The notes under the pieces were generated by a model. That model was not told the origin of the DNA. It saw nothing but the letters and a program-made list of their open reading frames with translations, and searched no databases. The translations under genes were made by a program, and so were the position numbers. This document shows, piece by piece, positions 25,189-34,000 of a stretch of 38,997 bases of DNA. Each line of letters begins with the position of its first letter. Within the stretch, counting starts at the first letter, position 1. This DNA is from Defluviicoccus sp. (GTDB lineage Bacteria; Pseudomonadota; Alphaproteobacteria; MPNO01), in contig JAJEHI010000125.1 in NCBI GenBank assembly GCA_022823775.1, positions 1 through 38,997 of the forward strand, written 5' to 3'.

Positions 25189-26496
25189 CTATTGAACCAG
25201 GTTCGGAAGGGTCGTGACGATGCCGGGGAAGACCGACATCAGGACCATGCCGATCAGCGTCAGGATCACGAACAGCCAGGACGCGTTGAATATGTCGCTC
25301 ATCGGCACGTCCTGGGCGGCCCCTTTCACGGCGAACATGATGTAGCCGAAGGGCGGCGTGATCGCGCCGAGCGTGATGTTGAGCAGGAACAGGAGCCAGA
25401 ACCAGACCGGGTCGAATTCGAGCGCCTTGATGATCGGCAGATAGATCGGGATGACGACCAGCATCAGGCCCAGCTGGTCGATGAACATGCAGAGGATGAA
25501 CGGCAGCAGCATCATGAGGAAGAACATGAACCACGCCGGCACGGTCATTCCGGTCACGACTTCCGTCAGCGCCCGGGTGGCGCCGGTGAAGGCGAGAAGC
25601 TGGGTGAACATCACCGCGCTGGCGAGGATCAGCAGGATGACCGCCGCCAGGAGAGCGGCCTCCCCGGTCGCCTCGTAGAGCATCCGCCAGGTGAGCTTGC
25701 GGTAATAGGCGGCGGTCAGGATCGCGCCGAGCACCCCCGTCGCCGCCGATTCGGACGGGGTCGCGACACCCAGCATGATCAGCCCCATCACCATGAAGAT
25801 GATGATCGAAAACGGCAGCAGACCCGCCACCGCCTTCAGCTTGCCGACGAAGCTCACCGTTTCCACGGCCTCGTCGGTCGGCGCGAGCGCGGGATCGATG
25901 CGGACCTTGATCAGGCAGGCCGTAACGTAGAGCGCCGCGAGCAGGAGTCCGGGGACGACTCCCGCGATCAGGAGCGCGGCGATGGAAACGTCCGCGAGCG
26001 TGCCGACGATGATGGCGAGTATGCTTGGCGGGATGATCGGCGCCAGGCACGCGCCGGCGAGGATCGTCCCGATGGAAAGCTTGGTGTCGTAACCGCGCCC
26101 CCGCATCATCGGCAGCAGCGAGCGCCCGAGCATCGCGGCGACCGCGATACCGGACCCCGACAGCGCGCCGAGGACGGTCGAGAGCGAAATCGACAGCACA
26201 TAGGCGCGGCCGCGTATCTTGCCGACCAGCTTGTCGATCGAATCGAGCAGCACCTCCATGCTGCCGGACCGGAAAAGGATCTCTCCGAGGAGGACGAAGA
26301 GCGGCACGGTCCCGAGCGACGCGGTGGTGCTGGTGTCGAACATCGAGTTGACGACCATGCCGAAAGCCGCGTCGCCGAAAGTGAGCACCACGCCCGAGAT
26401 GATGATGATCAGGAAGGCGAGGAAGATCGGCGCGCCGGTGAGGAACAGCGCGACCAGGATCGCAAGCCCGATCGAAAGGATTGCCCACCATTCCAT
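25189..26496 (-). CDS. dctM: TRAP transporter large permease (DctM), system 2
   Basis: This 435-residue polytopic membrane protein is the ion-coupled subunit of a second TRAP system. Diagnostic stretches are MEWWAILSIGLAILVALFL at the N terminus, LSTVLGALSGSGIAVAAMLG, AGACLAPIIPPSILAIIVG and the C-terminal ITPPFGYIMFAVKG. It has the same length as system 1 DctM but a clearly different sequence, so the two are not recent duplicates. A GGAGGG site precedes the ATG at 26496, nine bases after the dctQ stop. No DctP gene accompanies it, so it needs a binding protein from elsewhere, possibly the plus-strand dctP at 12674. Confidence 0.94.
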   Translation of the reverse strand: MEWWAILSIGLAILVALFLTGAPIFLAFLIIIISGVVLTFGDAAFGMVVNSMFDTSTTASLGTVPLFVLLGEILFRSGSMEVLLDSIDKLVGKIRGRAYVLSISLSTVLGALSGSGIAVAAMLGRSLLPMMRGRGYDTKLSIGTILAGACLAPIIPPSILAIIVGTLADVSIAALLIAGVVPGLLLAALYVTACLIKVRIDPALAPTDEAVETVSFVGKLKAVAGLLPFSIIIFMVMGLIMLGVATPSESAATGVLGAILTAAYYRKLTWRMLYEATGEAALLAAVILLILASAVMFTQLLAFTGATRALTEVVTGMTVPAWFMFFLMMLLPFILCMFIDQLGLMLVVIPIYLPIIKALEFDPVWFWLLFLLNITLGAITPPFGYIMFAVKGAAQDVPMSDIFNASWLFVILTLIGMVLMSVFPGIVTTLPNLVQ

Positions 26497-26505
26497 GGCG
26501 CGCGG

Positions 26506-27030
26506 TCAGCCCTCCGCCGCTCGAGGCGTGATCCAGGTCCTGGTCCTCACCGCCTCGGACTTGAACAGACCGCGCAGGAAATAAAGCCCGGCGCCCACGA
26601 AACCGTAGGTGATGAACACCGACATCCACCATTGGGGCACGGGATAGTTCTGGGTGGTCACGATCTGATCGACGATTTGCCGGATGTTCTCTTCCAGGCT
26701 CATCCAGCCGGCGAACAGGCACATGAGGGTTCCGAATACGCCGGTGAAAATGGCGAGCGGCGGCCCCAGTTTCGGCACCAGCTCGCTCAACAGGGTGATC
26801 GCTATGTGCTGCCCGCGCCGCGTCGCGTGCGGCACCATCGAGAAGACCGTGACGCACAGCAGGTTGGAAAAGGTGTCGTTGGCCCAATCGGTCGCGACGC
26901 CGAGAAAGTACCGGGTCAGGACCTCCCAACAATAGATCGCGGCCATGGAGCCGAGACCGATCGTGCCGATGAGATAGCCGACATCGGAAAGCACGTCGTG
27001 TACGCGGCAAAGGGTCTGGATCGGGCGCAT
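26506..27030 (-). CDS. dctQ: TRAP transporter small permease (DctQ), system 2
   Basis: This 174-residue membrane protein has four helices. The N-terminal helix contains [21 protein letters not shown]; the typical DctQ block [19 protein letters not shown] and the loop [14 protein letters not shown] follow. The open frame reaches 27198, but ATG 27030 ([13 protein letters not shown]) starts where family resemblance starts; its Shine-Dalgarno is weak. It leads the dctQ-dctM-OYE cluster and lies 174 bp downstream of rpoD on the same strand, past a GC-rich hairpin. Confidence 0.9.
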   Translation of the reverse strand: MRPIQTLCRVHDVLSDVGYLIGTIGLGSMAAIYCWEVLTRYFLGVATDWANDTFSNLLCVTVFSMVPHATRRGQHIAITLLSELVPKLGPPLAIFTGVFGTLMCLFAGWMSLEENIRQIVDQIVTTQNYPVPQWWMSVFITYGFVGAGLYFLRGLFKSEAVRTRTWITPRAAEG

Positions 27031-27156
27031 CGGGACGGTACTAACGAGCCATGTTGCTACGGCCGGAACCCGGCGACGTCGGGCGCGCACGTTCCGCGGG
27101 AACCGGGCGGCGACGCCATCGATCCGCCGCGGGGGATGGTATGGGGGCGGTCGGAA

Positions 27157-27196
27157 GCGGTCAACCGTCCGCGCCCCGCGCGCGAACGGCGACCGC
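27157..27196 (-). terminator. GC-rich hairpin after rpoD (possible terminator)
   Basis: Read on the minus strand, GCGGTC, CCGT and CGCGC pair in order with GCGCG, ACGG and GACCGC, with single- or two-base bulges between, giving a long imperfect stem nine bases after the rpoD stop. There is no T-tract, so efficient intrinsic termination is not assured. Confidence 0.4.
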
Positions 27197-27204
27197 AAAT
27201 CCGC

Positions 27205-29166
27205 TCAGGTGTCGAGGAAGCTCCGGAGCAGCCGCGAGCGGCTGGGGTGCTTGAGCTTGCGCAGCGCCTTGGCCTCGATCTGTCGAATACGCTCGCGCGT
27301 GACCGAGAACTGCTGGCCGACCTCTTCCAGCGTATGGTCGGTGTTCATGCCGATGCCGAAGCGCATCCTGAGCACGCGCTCCTCGCGCGGGGTCAGGCTC
27401 GCCAGCACCCGCGTGGTCGTCTCGCGCAGATTGCCGTGGATCGCGGCGTCGAGCGGCTGCACCGCGTTCTTGTCCTCGATGAAGTCGCCGAGATGGCTGT
27501 CCTCCTCGTCGCCGATGGGCGTTTCCAGGCTGATCGGCTCCTTGGCGATCTTGAGGACCTTGCGGACCTTCTCGAGCGGCATTCCGAGACGTTCGGCGAG
27601 CTCTTCCGGCGCCGGTTCGCGTCCGATCTCATGCAGGATCTGACGCGACGCGCGGACCAGCTTGTTGATCGTCTCGATCATGTGGACCGGGATACGAATG
27701 GTGCGCGCCTGATCCGCGATGGATCGCGTGATCGCCTGCCTGATCCACCATGTCGCGTAGGTCGAGAATTTGTAGCCGCGGCGATACTCGAATTTGTCCA
27801 CCGCCTTCATCAGGCCGATATTGCCTTCCTGGATCAGGTCCAGGAACTGCAGTCCGCGGTTGGTGTATTTCTTCGCGATGGAAATCACCAGGCGGAGATT
27901 GGCCTCGACCATTTCCTTCTTCGCCCGCGCCGCGTCGCGCTCCCCGCGCTGTACCTCGCTCACGATGCGGCGGAACTCGGAGATCGGCATCTCGATCTCC
28001 TTCTCCAGCCTGGCGATATCCTTTCGGATCGGGCGGATCTGGTCCTTGTGGTTCGCTACGAAGCCCTTCCAGCCCTTTTCCGACAGGCGCGAGACCCGGT
28101 TCAGCCAGCGGGAATCCGTCTCGTGGCCGAAATACCGGTCGAAGAACTTGCTGCGCCGCACCCCCGCCCGCTCGGCGAGCCGCACCAGCCTGCTCTCCAG
28201 CGCGACCAGATTCCGGTTGTGCACGTAGAGTTCCTGCACCAGCTCGTCGATCCGGGCGTTGTGCAGCTGAACGCTCTTGACCAGCTCGACAAGGGCCGCG
28301 CGCTGCTTCCGGATGCGAGTCTCGGACCCCTTGGCGAAGGTCCTGCCCTCCTTGTGCGCCTGCTCGCGCTTCTCCTCGAGACGCCGAACCCTGCCGTAGG
28401 TCGACGCGATCGTCTTCAGGGTATCGAGAATTTGCGGCTTGAGCGCCTCTTCCATCGCGGACAGGGAGACATTGGACTCCTCGCCGTCGGCGTCGGCATG
28501 GCTCGCCGCGCCGCCGTTCGCGGCCCCGTTCAGCCCGTCCCCGTCTCCGTCGCCGTCCTCGCTCTCGCCGCCGGCCGCGGTCATGTCGTTACTGTTGAAT
28601 TCGCGGCCGTAGGTCGCATCGAGATCGATGACGTCGCGCAGCAGCATCGCCCCATCGTTGAGCGCGTCGTACCAGGCCAGAATGGAACGCAGCGTCAGCG
28701 GGCTTTCGCTGATCGCGCCGATCATGCGTTCGCGACCGGCCTCGATACGCTTGGCGATCGCGATTTCGCCCTCGCGCGACAGCAGCTCGACGCTGCCCAT
28801 CTCACGCAGATACATCCGCACCGGATCGTCCGTGCGTCCGAGGTCCTCGTCCTCGTCCGAGCTGGCCGCGAGTGTCGCGTTTCCGGCGGTTTTCTCCTCT
28901 TCGGGCGAGACGTCCTCGGAATCTTCCCCCTCGACGACGTTGATGCCGAGCTCGGACAGATTGGTCATCGTGTCTTCGATCTGCTCGGACGACACCTGGT
29001 CGGGCGGAAGCGCGGCATTCAACTCGTCGTAAGTGACGAAGCCGCGCTCCTTGCCGCGCGAGATCAGCTTCTTGACCAGCCCGCCGATCGAATCGATCAG
29101 GGGCGCATCGGTGTTTTCTTCTCTCGCGGTTCCGCTGTCCGTCGCGCTCGTGGTTTTCGTGGCCAT
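27205..29166 (-). CDS. rpoD: RNA polymerase primary sigma factor RpoD (sigma70)
   Basis: This 653-residue housekeeping sigma factor shows region 1.1 ([20 protein letters not shown]), an acidic linker, and region 1.2 ([20 protein letters not shown]). The large non-conserved region typical of proteobacteria follows. Regions 2-3 ([20 protein letters not shown]..., [36 protein letters not shown]) recognise and melt the -10, and region 4 ([20 protein letters not shown]) binds the -35. The ATG at 29166 ([10 protein letters not shown]) is preferred over a GTG at 29190; a GGGG tract precedes it. It is last of yqeY-dnaG-rpoD, 54 bp after dnaG, the alphaproteobacterial form of the macromolecular-synthesis operon. 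Confidence 0.98.
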   Translation of the reverse strand: MATKTTSATDSGTAREENTDAPLIDSIGGLVKKLISRGKERGFVTYDELNAALPPDQVSSEQIEDTMTNLSELGINVVEGEDSEDVSPEEEKTAGNATLAASSDEDEDLGRTDDPVRMYLREMGSVELLSREGEIAIAKRIEAGRERMIGAISESPLTLRSILAWYDALNDGAMLLRDVIDLDATYGREFNSNDMTAAGGESEDGDGDGDGLNGAANGGAASHADADGEESNVSLSAMEEALKPQILDTLKTIASTYGRVRRLEEKREQAHKEGRTFAKGSETRIRKQRAALVELVKSVQLHNARIDELVQELYVHNRNLVALESRLVRLAERAGVRRSKFFDRYFGHETDSRWLNRVSRLSEKGWKGFVANHKDQIRPIRKDIARLEKEIEMPISEFRRIVSEVQRGERDAARAKKEMVEANLRLVISIAKKYTNRGLQFLDLIQEGNIGLMKAVDKFEYRRGYKFSTYATWWIRQAITRSIADQARTIRIPVHMIETINKLVRASRQILHEIGREPAPEELAERLGMPLEKVRKVLKIAKEPISLETPIGDEEDSHLGDFIEDKNAVQPLDAAIHGNLRETTTRVLASLTPREERVLRMRFGIGMNTDHTLEEVGQQFSVTRERIRQIEAKALRKLKHPSRSRLLRSFLDT

Positions 29167-29220
29167 CGCCGCCCCTGTCGATAGTTGCACCGCGCGGCCG
29201 CAGGCCCGGCCGCGCCACGG

Positions 29221-31062
29221 TCAGGATTGTCGCCCGAGTTGTCCGAACGCCGGGCCGGAAGCCGGGTCCTCGGCGAGCAATTCGTCCTCGCCCTGGAGGC
29301 GTTCGAGTTGCGCCAGCTTCAATTTGGTGAAGCGCTCCACGTTCTCCGGGCTGGGATCGTTAGCCAGTGCCATTTCCGCCGCCGCCAAATCCGCTTTTAC
29401 ACCGGTCGATCCGAGGCCGTCGAGCGCATGGGAAACGCCTTTTCGTGCCGCCTCGATTGTAGCGTCCGGGCCGGCAAAACGCCATTGCGCATAGATGTCG
29501 GCGCCGAGCAGCGATTCGGCCAGCTCCGCATCCGTCCCGCTCAAGTGGCCCTTGAGACCGGCTTCGTCAAGTCCCGGCGCGTCGTGAACGAGCGACAGGA
29601 TGCTCCTCATGAGCGCGTCGACCCCGCCGTCTCCGATTTCCAGGTCGGCGAGGCGCTCGCAGAACTCCTCGATCAACGGGGGGTGGCGCAACAGCGTCGC
29701 CACGACGTGGCGGACGGCACTGCCCGGCAGCGCCTCGGGCGGCGTACCGGACGGAATCCGTATCCCGTCGGTATCGTTCCGACGGCGCCCGTGCCACCGC
29801 GGACCGAAACGGCGGAGGACGCGTTGCCGGAAGTGCGTGCGGTACTGATGCTGGACCTTCCGGTTGTCGATCCGGTCGACCAGGCGCTCCATCGTCTGCT
29901 CGAGGCCGGCGACGCGTTCCGGCGTATCGAAGCGCCGGCCCTCGGTGTACATCTCCCAGACCAGATCGAAGAGATCCCTCCTGCCCTCCAGGCAGGACTC
30001 GACCGCCTCCACGCCGCCGTCGGCGAGCAGGCTGTCCGGATCCTGCCCGGCGGGGAGCGTGACGAACTGCAGCGAGCGTCCCGGCTCCAGCAGGGGCACC
30101 GCCCGCTCGGCCGCCCGGTAGGCCGCGCGCTTGCCGGCCGCGTCCCCGTCGAAGCAGAGAACCGGTTCGGGCGCCATGCGCCAGAGCGCATGCAGGTGGC
30201 TCTCGGTCAGCGCGGTGCCGAGGGGCGCGACCGATTCGGAAAAGCCCGCCCGGTTGAGGGCAATCACGTCGGTATAGCCCTCGGTGACGATAACCCTGCC
30301 GTTGCGGTGCGCCGCCTCGCGCGCCGTCGCCATGCCGTAGAGCACGCGACCCTTGCTGAACAGCGGCGTATCCGGGGAGTTGAGGTATTTCGGCTTCCCG
30401 TCGCCGAGGAGCCTGCCGCCGAACGCGATGACACGGCCGCGGCGGTCGGCGATGGGGAAGATCACCCGGCCGCGAAACCGGTCGTAGGGCGTGCCGTTAT
30501 CGGGGCGGATGAGAAGCCCGGCCTCGACGAGCAGCGCCTCGGGATGCGATCCATCCATGACCGCGTTTCTCAACCCCGTCTTCGAGTCCGGAGCGTAGCC
30601 CAGCCGGAACCGGGCGCGCGTCTCCTCGTCGATCCCGCGCCGGGCGAGGTAGGAGCGCGCGTCCGCTCCCCTCGGACCCTGGAGCTCGCCCTCGAAGAAC
30701 CTGCAGGCACGTTCCATGACTTCGTGGAGGGTCGCGGCCCGTTTGGCCGCCTCGCGCTCTTCCGGAGTGGCCCTGGGCACTTCGAGCCCGGCTTCGCCGG
30801 CCAGGCGTTCCACGGCTTCCGGGAACGACAGCCCCTCCTGGCGCATCACGAAGCCGATCACGTCGCCATGGGCGCCGCAGCCGAAGCAATGAAAGAACCC
30901 CTTTTCCTCGCTGACCGTGAAAGAGGGGGTCTTCTCGTTGTGAAATGGGCAGAGACCGGTGAGCTCGCGCCCGGCGCGCCTGAGCGACACGTGGCGCGCG
31001 ATGACATCGCCGAGTCCGACGCGCGCGCGGATCTCGTCCAGGAAATCGGGTGCTATCGCCAT
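29221..31062 (-). CDS. dnaG: DNA primase DnaG
   Basis: This 613-residue replicative primase makes RNA primers at the fork. The N-terminal CHC2 zinc finger has C38, H41, C59 and C62 (CPFH...CFGC). The catalytic core and TOPRIM fold show VTEGYTDVIAL and the acidic metal-binding block CFDGDAAGKRA. The C-terminal part, a helicase-binding domain, is divergent as usual. Length and order match bacterial DnaG. ATG 31062 (MAIAPDFLDEIRARV) begins with the usual DnaG opening. It lies between yqeY (49 bp upstream) and rpoD. Confidence 0.98.
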   Translation of the reverse strand: MAIAPDFLDEIRARVGLGDVIARHVSLRRAGRELTGLCPFHNEKTPSFTVSEEKGFFHCFGCGAHGDVIGFVMRQEGLSFPEAVERLAGEAGLEVPRATPEEREAAKRAATLHEVMERACRFFEGELQGPRGADARSYLARRGIDEETRARFRLGYAPDSKTGLRNAVMDGSHPEALLVEAGLLIRPDNGTPYDRFRGRVIFPIADRRGRVIAFGGRLLGDGKPKYLNSPDTPLFSKGRVLYGMATAREAAHRNGRVIVTEGYTDVIALNRAGFSESVAPLGTALTESHLHALWRMAPEPVLCFDGDAAGKRAAYRAAERAVPLLEPGRSLQFVTLPAGQDPDSLLADGGVEAVESCLEGRRDLFDLVWEMYTEGRRFDTPERVAGLEQTMERLVDRIDNRKVQHQYRTHFRQRVLRRFGPRWHGRRRNDTDGIRIPSGTPPEALPGSAVRHVVATLLRHPPLIEEFCERLADLEIGDGGVDALMRSILSLVHDAPGLDEAGLKGHLSGTDAELAESLLGADIYAQWRFAGPDATIEAARKGVSHALDGLGSTGVKADLAAAEMALANDPSPENVERFTKLKLAQLERLQGEDELLAEDPASGPAFGQLGRQS

Positions 31063-31111
31063 TCCGGCCCGGTTCTCCTCTCGGGAGCGGCGAAGCGGGC
31101 GCCGCGGCTGC

Positions 31112-31573
31112 CTAGCGGCTCGTCAGCTCGGACTTCACCACCGCGCTCGCGCGGCCGAAATTCATCCGCCCCGCGTAACGCTCCTTCAGCAACGCCATCG
31201 TCCGGCCCATGTCCTTGATGCCCCGGGCGCCGATCTCCGCGATCGTCGCGTGAACCGCGCTCGCGGTCTCGTCGTCCGACATCTGTTCGGGCAGAAAGCC
31301 CTTGATGACCCGGATCTCCTCGGCTTCCTGCCGAGCGAGCTCCTCCCGCCCTCCCTGCTCGTAGAGCACGATCGCTTCCTCGCGCTGGCGCACCATCATC
31401 TGCAGGACGCCCAGGATATCCTGGTCGCTGACCTCTTCTCCGCCTCCCTTCGTGCGCGACGCGATATCGCGGTCCTTGACGGCGGCCAGTATCAAACGGA
31501 CGGTGGACACCACACGGGCGTCCTTGTCCTTCATCCCCTTTTTCAGCCGGTCGGCCAAACGCCTTCGAAGCAT
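31112..31573 (-). CDS. GatB/YqeY domain-containing protein
   Basis: This 153-residue YqeY-family protein resembles the C-terminal tRNA-binding tail domain of GatB. Family landmarks are VRLILAAVKDRDI near the N terminus, the heptad-rich MMVRQREEAIVLYEQGGREEL helix, EEIRVIKGFLPEQMSDDE and a C-terminal KDMGRTMALLKERYAGRMNFGRAS. The start is ATG 31573 with AGGGAG upstream; the frame could extend to 31618 but the family length fits 31573. Its exact role is unsettled, with a link to tRNA amidation machinery often proposed. It commonly precedes dnaG in alphaproteobacteria, as here, and is divergent from greA across 238 bp. Confidence 0.93.
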   Translation of the reverse strand: MLRRRLADRLKKGMKDKDARVVSTVRLILAAVKDRDIASRTKGGGEEVSDQDILGVLQMMVRQREEAIVLYEQGGREELARQEAEEIRVIKGFLPEQMSDDETASAVHATIAEIGARGIKDMGRTMALLKERYAGRMNFGRASAVVKSELTSR

Positions 31574-31696
31574 CTCGGCTCCCTGCCAGATCGTTCGCGT
31601 TCGGGCCGCGGTCGGCAAAGGCTACCCGAATTCGGCCGCCGGAGACCATAGCGGCGATGCCCCGGACGCAGGCCGCGCCCGGGGAAAGGGCGATGC

Positions 31697-31725
31697 TTGA
31701 ACTTGGTATTCCACGATCCTACATT
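31697..31725 (+). promoter_or_regulatory. Predicted sigma70 promoter for greA
   Basis: TTGAAC (31697-31702) and TACATT (31720-31725) are separated by exactly 17 bases, giving a predicted start near 31732 and a leader of about 80 bases to the greA ATG. CTTGAA/TTCAAG sequences at both ends form an interrupted inverted repeat over the promoter. It is the best-matched promoter I can see in the window. Confidence 0.6.
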
Positions 31726-31811
31726 CAAGTGTCTGGCATGTCCCTTTGCATCGGTGTCGAGCTGACACGGCCCGCCTTGCGTCGGGACGGATTCGTTATG
31801 GTGATCGGATC

Positions 31812-32285
31812 ATGGACAGGGTTCCCATGACCGCCGAGGGGTTTTCCCACCTCGAAGCGGAACTCAAGCGGCTCAAGTCGGTCGAGAGGCCGGAGATCAT
31901 TCGCGCCATCGCGGCCGCGCGCGAGCATGGCGATCTGTCCGAGAACGCCGAGTACCACGCGGCGCGCGAACGCCAGGCCTTCGTCGAAGGGCGCGTGGCG
32001 GATATCGAGGACGTGATGCGGCGCGCCGAGGTGATCGACGTGGCCAAGCTGTCGGGCAAGGAGATCAAGTTCGGCGCGACGGTCACGCTCACCGACGAGG
32101 ATACCGAGCAGGAACGCACGTTCCAGATCGTGGGGGAGCACGAGTCCGACGTGGACGCCGGCCGGCTCTCGGTCACGTCTCCCCTGGCGCGCGCCGTGAT
32201 CGGGCGCACGATCGGGGACTCGGTGGAGGTGACGACCCCCAAGGGCACCAAGTCCTACGAGGTCATGAAGGTCAAGTTCCGCTGA
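31812..32285 (+). CDS. greA: Transcription elongation factor GreA
   Basis: This 157-residue protein enters the secondary channel of backtracked RNA polymerase and stimulates transcript cleavage. It has the N-terminal antiparallel coiled coil ([20 protein letters not shown], then [20 protein letters not shown] with the acidic tip D-x-x-E-N-A-E-Y). A C-terminal FKBP-like domain follows, with [18 protein letters not shown] and a final [15 protein letters not shown]. The length is exactly as expected. ATG 31812 ([11 protein letters not shown]) matches GreA starts in alphaproteobacteria although its Shine-Dalgarno is weak; the frame is open to 31746. It is divergent from yqeY-dnaG-rpoD. The carAB genes often found next to greA or yqeY in alphaproteobacteria are not here. 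Confidence 0.97.
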   Translation: MDRVPMTAEGFSHLEAELKRLKSVERPEIIRAIAAAREHGDLSENAEYHAARERQAFVEGRVADIEDVMRRAEVIDVAKLSGKEIKFGATVTLTDEDTEQERTFQIVGEHESDVDAGRLSVTSPLARAVIGRTIGDSVEVTTPKGTKSYEVMKVKFR

Positions 32286-32291
32286 CCGGGG

Positions 32292-32307
32292 CGGGAGTTC
32301 GCTCCCG
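32292..32307 (+). terminator. Short UUCG hairpin after greA
   Basis: CGGGAG and CTCCCG form a perfect 6-bp stem closed by TTCG, seven bases past the greA stop. No T-run follows, so alone it is a weak terminator; the family 2 inverted repeat just downstream could complete the job. Confidence 0.4.
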
Positions 32308-32327
32308 GCCGCCAAAGCCAAGAGCCG

Positions 32328-32433
32328 CCCTTCGATACGGCGCTGGCGCGCCTGCTCAGGGTGAGGGTATTGTTGAATTCCGAAAGGGAAATCCCTCATC
32401 CCGAGTAGGCGCGCCAGCGCCGTATCGAGGGAC
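32328..32433. repeat. Large inverted repeat, family 2, copy 2
   Basis: The left arm 32328-32366 (CCCTTCGATACGGCGC...CTCAGGGTGAGGG) is complementary to the right arm 32393-32433 (CCCTCATCCCGAGTAGG...CGTATCGAGGGA), with a 26-base AT-richer loop. The outer parts of the arms match copy 1 (13776-13877) almost base for base; the loops are unrelated and the mid-arm bases have changed together so pairing is kept (TTCGCG in copy 1, TGGCGCG in copy 2). It lies between convergent greA and SDR genes. The rest of the 32286-32482 gap holds nothing else I can identify. Confidence 0.83.
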
Positions 32434-32482
32434 GCGCCACGGGCGCGCCATGCGCTACGCTTCCAACCAGGACAGACCCGCG

Positions 32483-33250
32483 CTAAAGCGCCGACTTTCC
32501 GCCGTCGACCATGAGCGCCGCGGCGGTAACGAACGACGCCTCGGGCGAAGCGAGCCAGAGAATCGGCCAGGCGATCTCCCGAGCGTCCGCCCAGCGGCCC
32601 ATCAGGGGGACCGCCTTCTGCTCCTCTTCGAGCTGCTCGCGGGAAACGCCCTGCGCCGCATAGCGCCTCAGGTGGTAGGGCGTCAGCACCCCGCCGGGGC
32701 AGACCGCGTTGGCACGGACTCGGTTCCCGGCCTCTTCGCAGGCCACCGTCCTGGTCATCGACACGATCGCGGCCTTGGTCGCGTCGTACTGGCCCATCCC
32801 CGTGCGCGCGATCACGCCGAAGGTCGACGACACGTTGACGATGTTGCCGTCCGGCGCGCGGCGCAGATGGGGAAGCGCGGCCCGGGTGCAGTTCGCGGTG
32901 CCTATCACGTTCACCGCGATGATCCGCTCCCACGACTCGGCGGGCCGGTCCGCGAGCGGGCCGTATTCGCGGACGCCGGCGTTGTTGACCAGGATGTCCA
33001 GGCTTCCCAGGCCTCGTACGGCCTCGTCGACGGCCCGGAACGCCTCGTCCTCGCGCGCGATGTCGGCGGCTATGCCAACGACCTCGCCGGCGTCCGCGAT
33101 ATCCTCGGCGACGCTCCGGAGCGCGTCGGCATGGAGGTCGACGATGGCGACTTTCGCGCCTTCCGCCACGAAGACCGCCGCCGTCGCCGAGCCGATACCC
33201 CCGGCGCCTCCGGTGATCATCGCCGTCTTGCCTTGCAGCCGTCCCGGCAC
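32483..33250 (-). CDS. SDR family NAD(P)-dependent oxidoreductase
   Basis: This 255-residue classical short-chain dehydrogenase has all motifs present: cofactor loop TGGAGGIG (14-21), an aspartate after beta-2 (IVDLHAD) favouring NAD over NADP, NNAG, the catalytic Ser in VNVSSTFG, and Y-D-A-T-K for YxxxK. It should oxidise a hydroxy compound or reduce a ketone. It starts with GTG at 33250 behind an AGGGCG tract. It follows the isochorismatase-like gene by 31 bp in an amidase - hydrolase - SDR minus-strand set, so it may finish breakdown of the acid released by those enzymes. The substrate is unknown. It contrasts with the defective SDR domain at 1155-2396. Confidence 0.92.
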   Translation of the reverse strand: MPGRLQGKTAMITGGAGGIGSATAAVFVAEGAKVAIVDLHADALRSVAEDIADAGEVVGIAADIAREDEAFRAVDEAVRGLGSLDILVNNAGVREYGPLADRPAESWERIIAVNVIGTANCTRAALPHLRRAPDGNIVNVSSTFGVIARTGMGQYDATKAAIVSMTRTVACEEAGNRVRANAVCPGGVLTPYHLRRYAAQGVSREQLEEEQKAVPLMGRWADAREIAWPILWLASPEASFVTAAALMVDGGKSAL

Positions 33251-33281
33251 TCCGGTCGCCCTTCCCGCGCGGCCCGACCGG

Positions 33282-33983
33282 CTATTCCGCCGCTTCGGCG
33301 CCCTCGGCGGGCGCCAGCAGCCGGTCGATGCATTCGTCGACGCCGCGCACGTCGCCGAAGCTCTGCCAGACCGACGTCAGCCCGACCAGATGGTCCTCGT
33401 CGTAGCGTGCCGCATTGGCGTCGGAGACCATCACCACCCGGTAGCCGATCATCATCGCGTCCCTGGCGCTGGTCTCGCAGCAGAAATTGGTCGCCGTGCC
33501 CGCGATCAGCAGGTTCTCGATGCCGCGCGCGCGCAGCCTTTCGTCGAGATCCGACGATCCCTGGATGAAGGTCGAGAAGCGCGACTTGCGGGCGATCAGG
33601 TCCTCGTCCCAAACCTCGAGGGTCTCGTACAGGCGGTGGCCCTCGCTCCCTTCCGTCAGCCCGTCCTTGTGGGCCTTCATCTTGGCGGGGGTGAAGAAAT
33701 AGTCGTGATAGATCGGCCACAGGCTGGGGCCGTCCGTCTCCTCGGCTACGGTGAGCAATACCCAGGCGACCGTACCGCCGCGCGCCCTCACGGCGGCGGC
33801 CAGGCGGTTGATGTTGGGGCATATGCTCTTCGCGGTCTCGACTTCCGCGACGAAGAAGTTCTGCATGTCGATGACGACGAGGGCGGTCTTCGAAGGGTCG
33901 AACCGGTCGAAGACGTGGAGCCGTCCGCGCTTCGCCATGATGCGTTCGATCACGTAGTCGGGAATCTCGAGTTCGTGGGGCAT
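33282..33983 (-). CDS. Isochorismatase-like cysteine hydrolase
   Basis: This 233-residue protein of the cysteine-hydrolase (isochorismatase/nicotinamidase) superfamily has the triad D39 (VVIDMQN), K133 (ARKSRFSTF) and C168 (ATNFCCETSARDA), the last following the expected cis-peptide region. The superfamily hydrolyses amides, carbamates (N-carbamoyl compounds), nicotinamide or vinyl ethers; which applies here is not visible. The ATG at 33983 has an AGGGAGAGA site. It is 17 bp downstream of an amidase and 31 bp upstream of an SDR, so an amide or ureido compound as pathway substrate is a fair inference. Confidence 0.92.
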   Translation of the reverse strand: MPHELEIPDYVIERIMAKRGRLHVFDRFDPSKTALVVIDMQNFFVAEVETAKSICPNINRLAAAVRARGGTVAWVLLTVAEETDGPSLWPIYHDYFFTPAKMKAHKDGLTEGSEGHRLYETLEVWDEDLIARKSRFSTFIQGSSDLDERLRARGIENLLIAGTATNFCCETSARDAMMIGYRVVMVSDANAARYDEDHLVGLTSVWQSFGDVRGVDECIDRLLAPAEGAEAAE

Positions 33984-34000
33984 CGGCTCTCTCCCTGAAT

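Noticed and set aside
25192-29184. 1330-codon open frame on the plus strand
   Set aside because: It is antisense to dctM, dctQ and rpoD, which are clear homologues. The translation is a His/Arg/Asp/Gln-rich mixture with no domain, as expected from the reverse strand of high-GC coding DNA.
27205-31573. Idea that yqeY-dnaG-rpoD is an accessory or phage-derived replication module
   Set aside because: All three are full-length housekeeping proteins in the standard alphaproteobacterial order.
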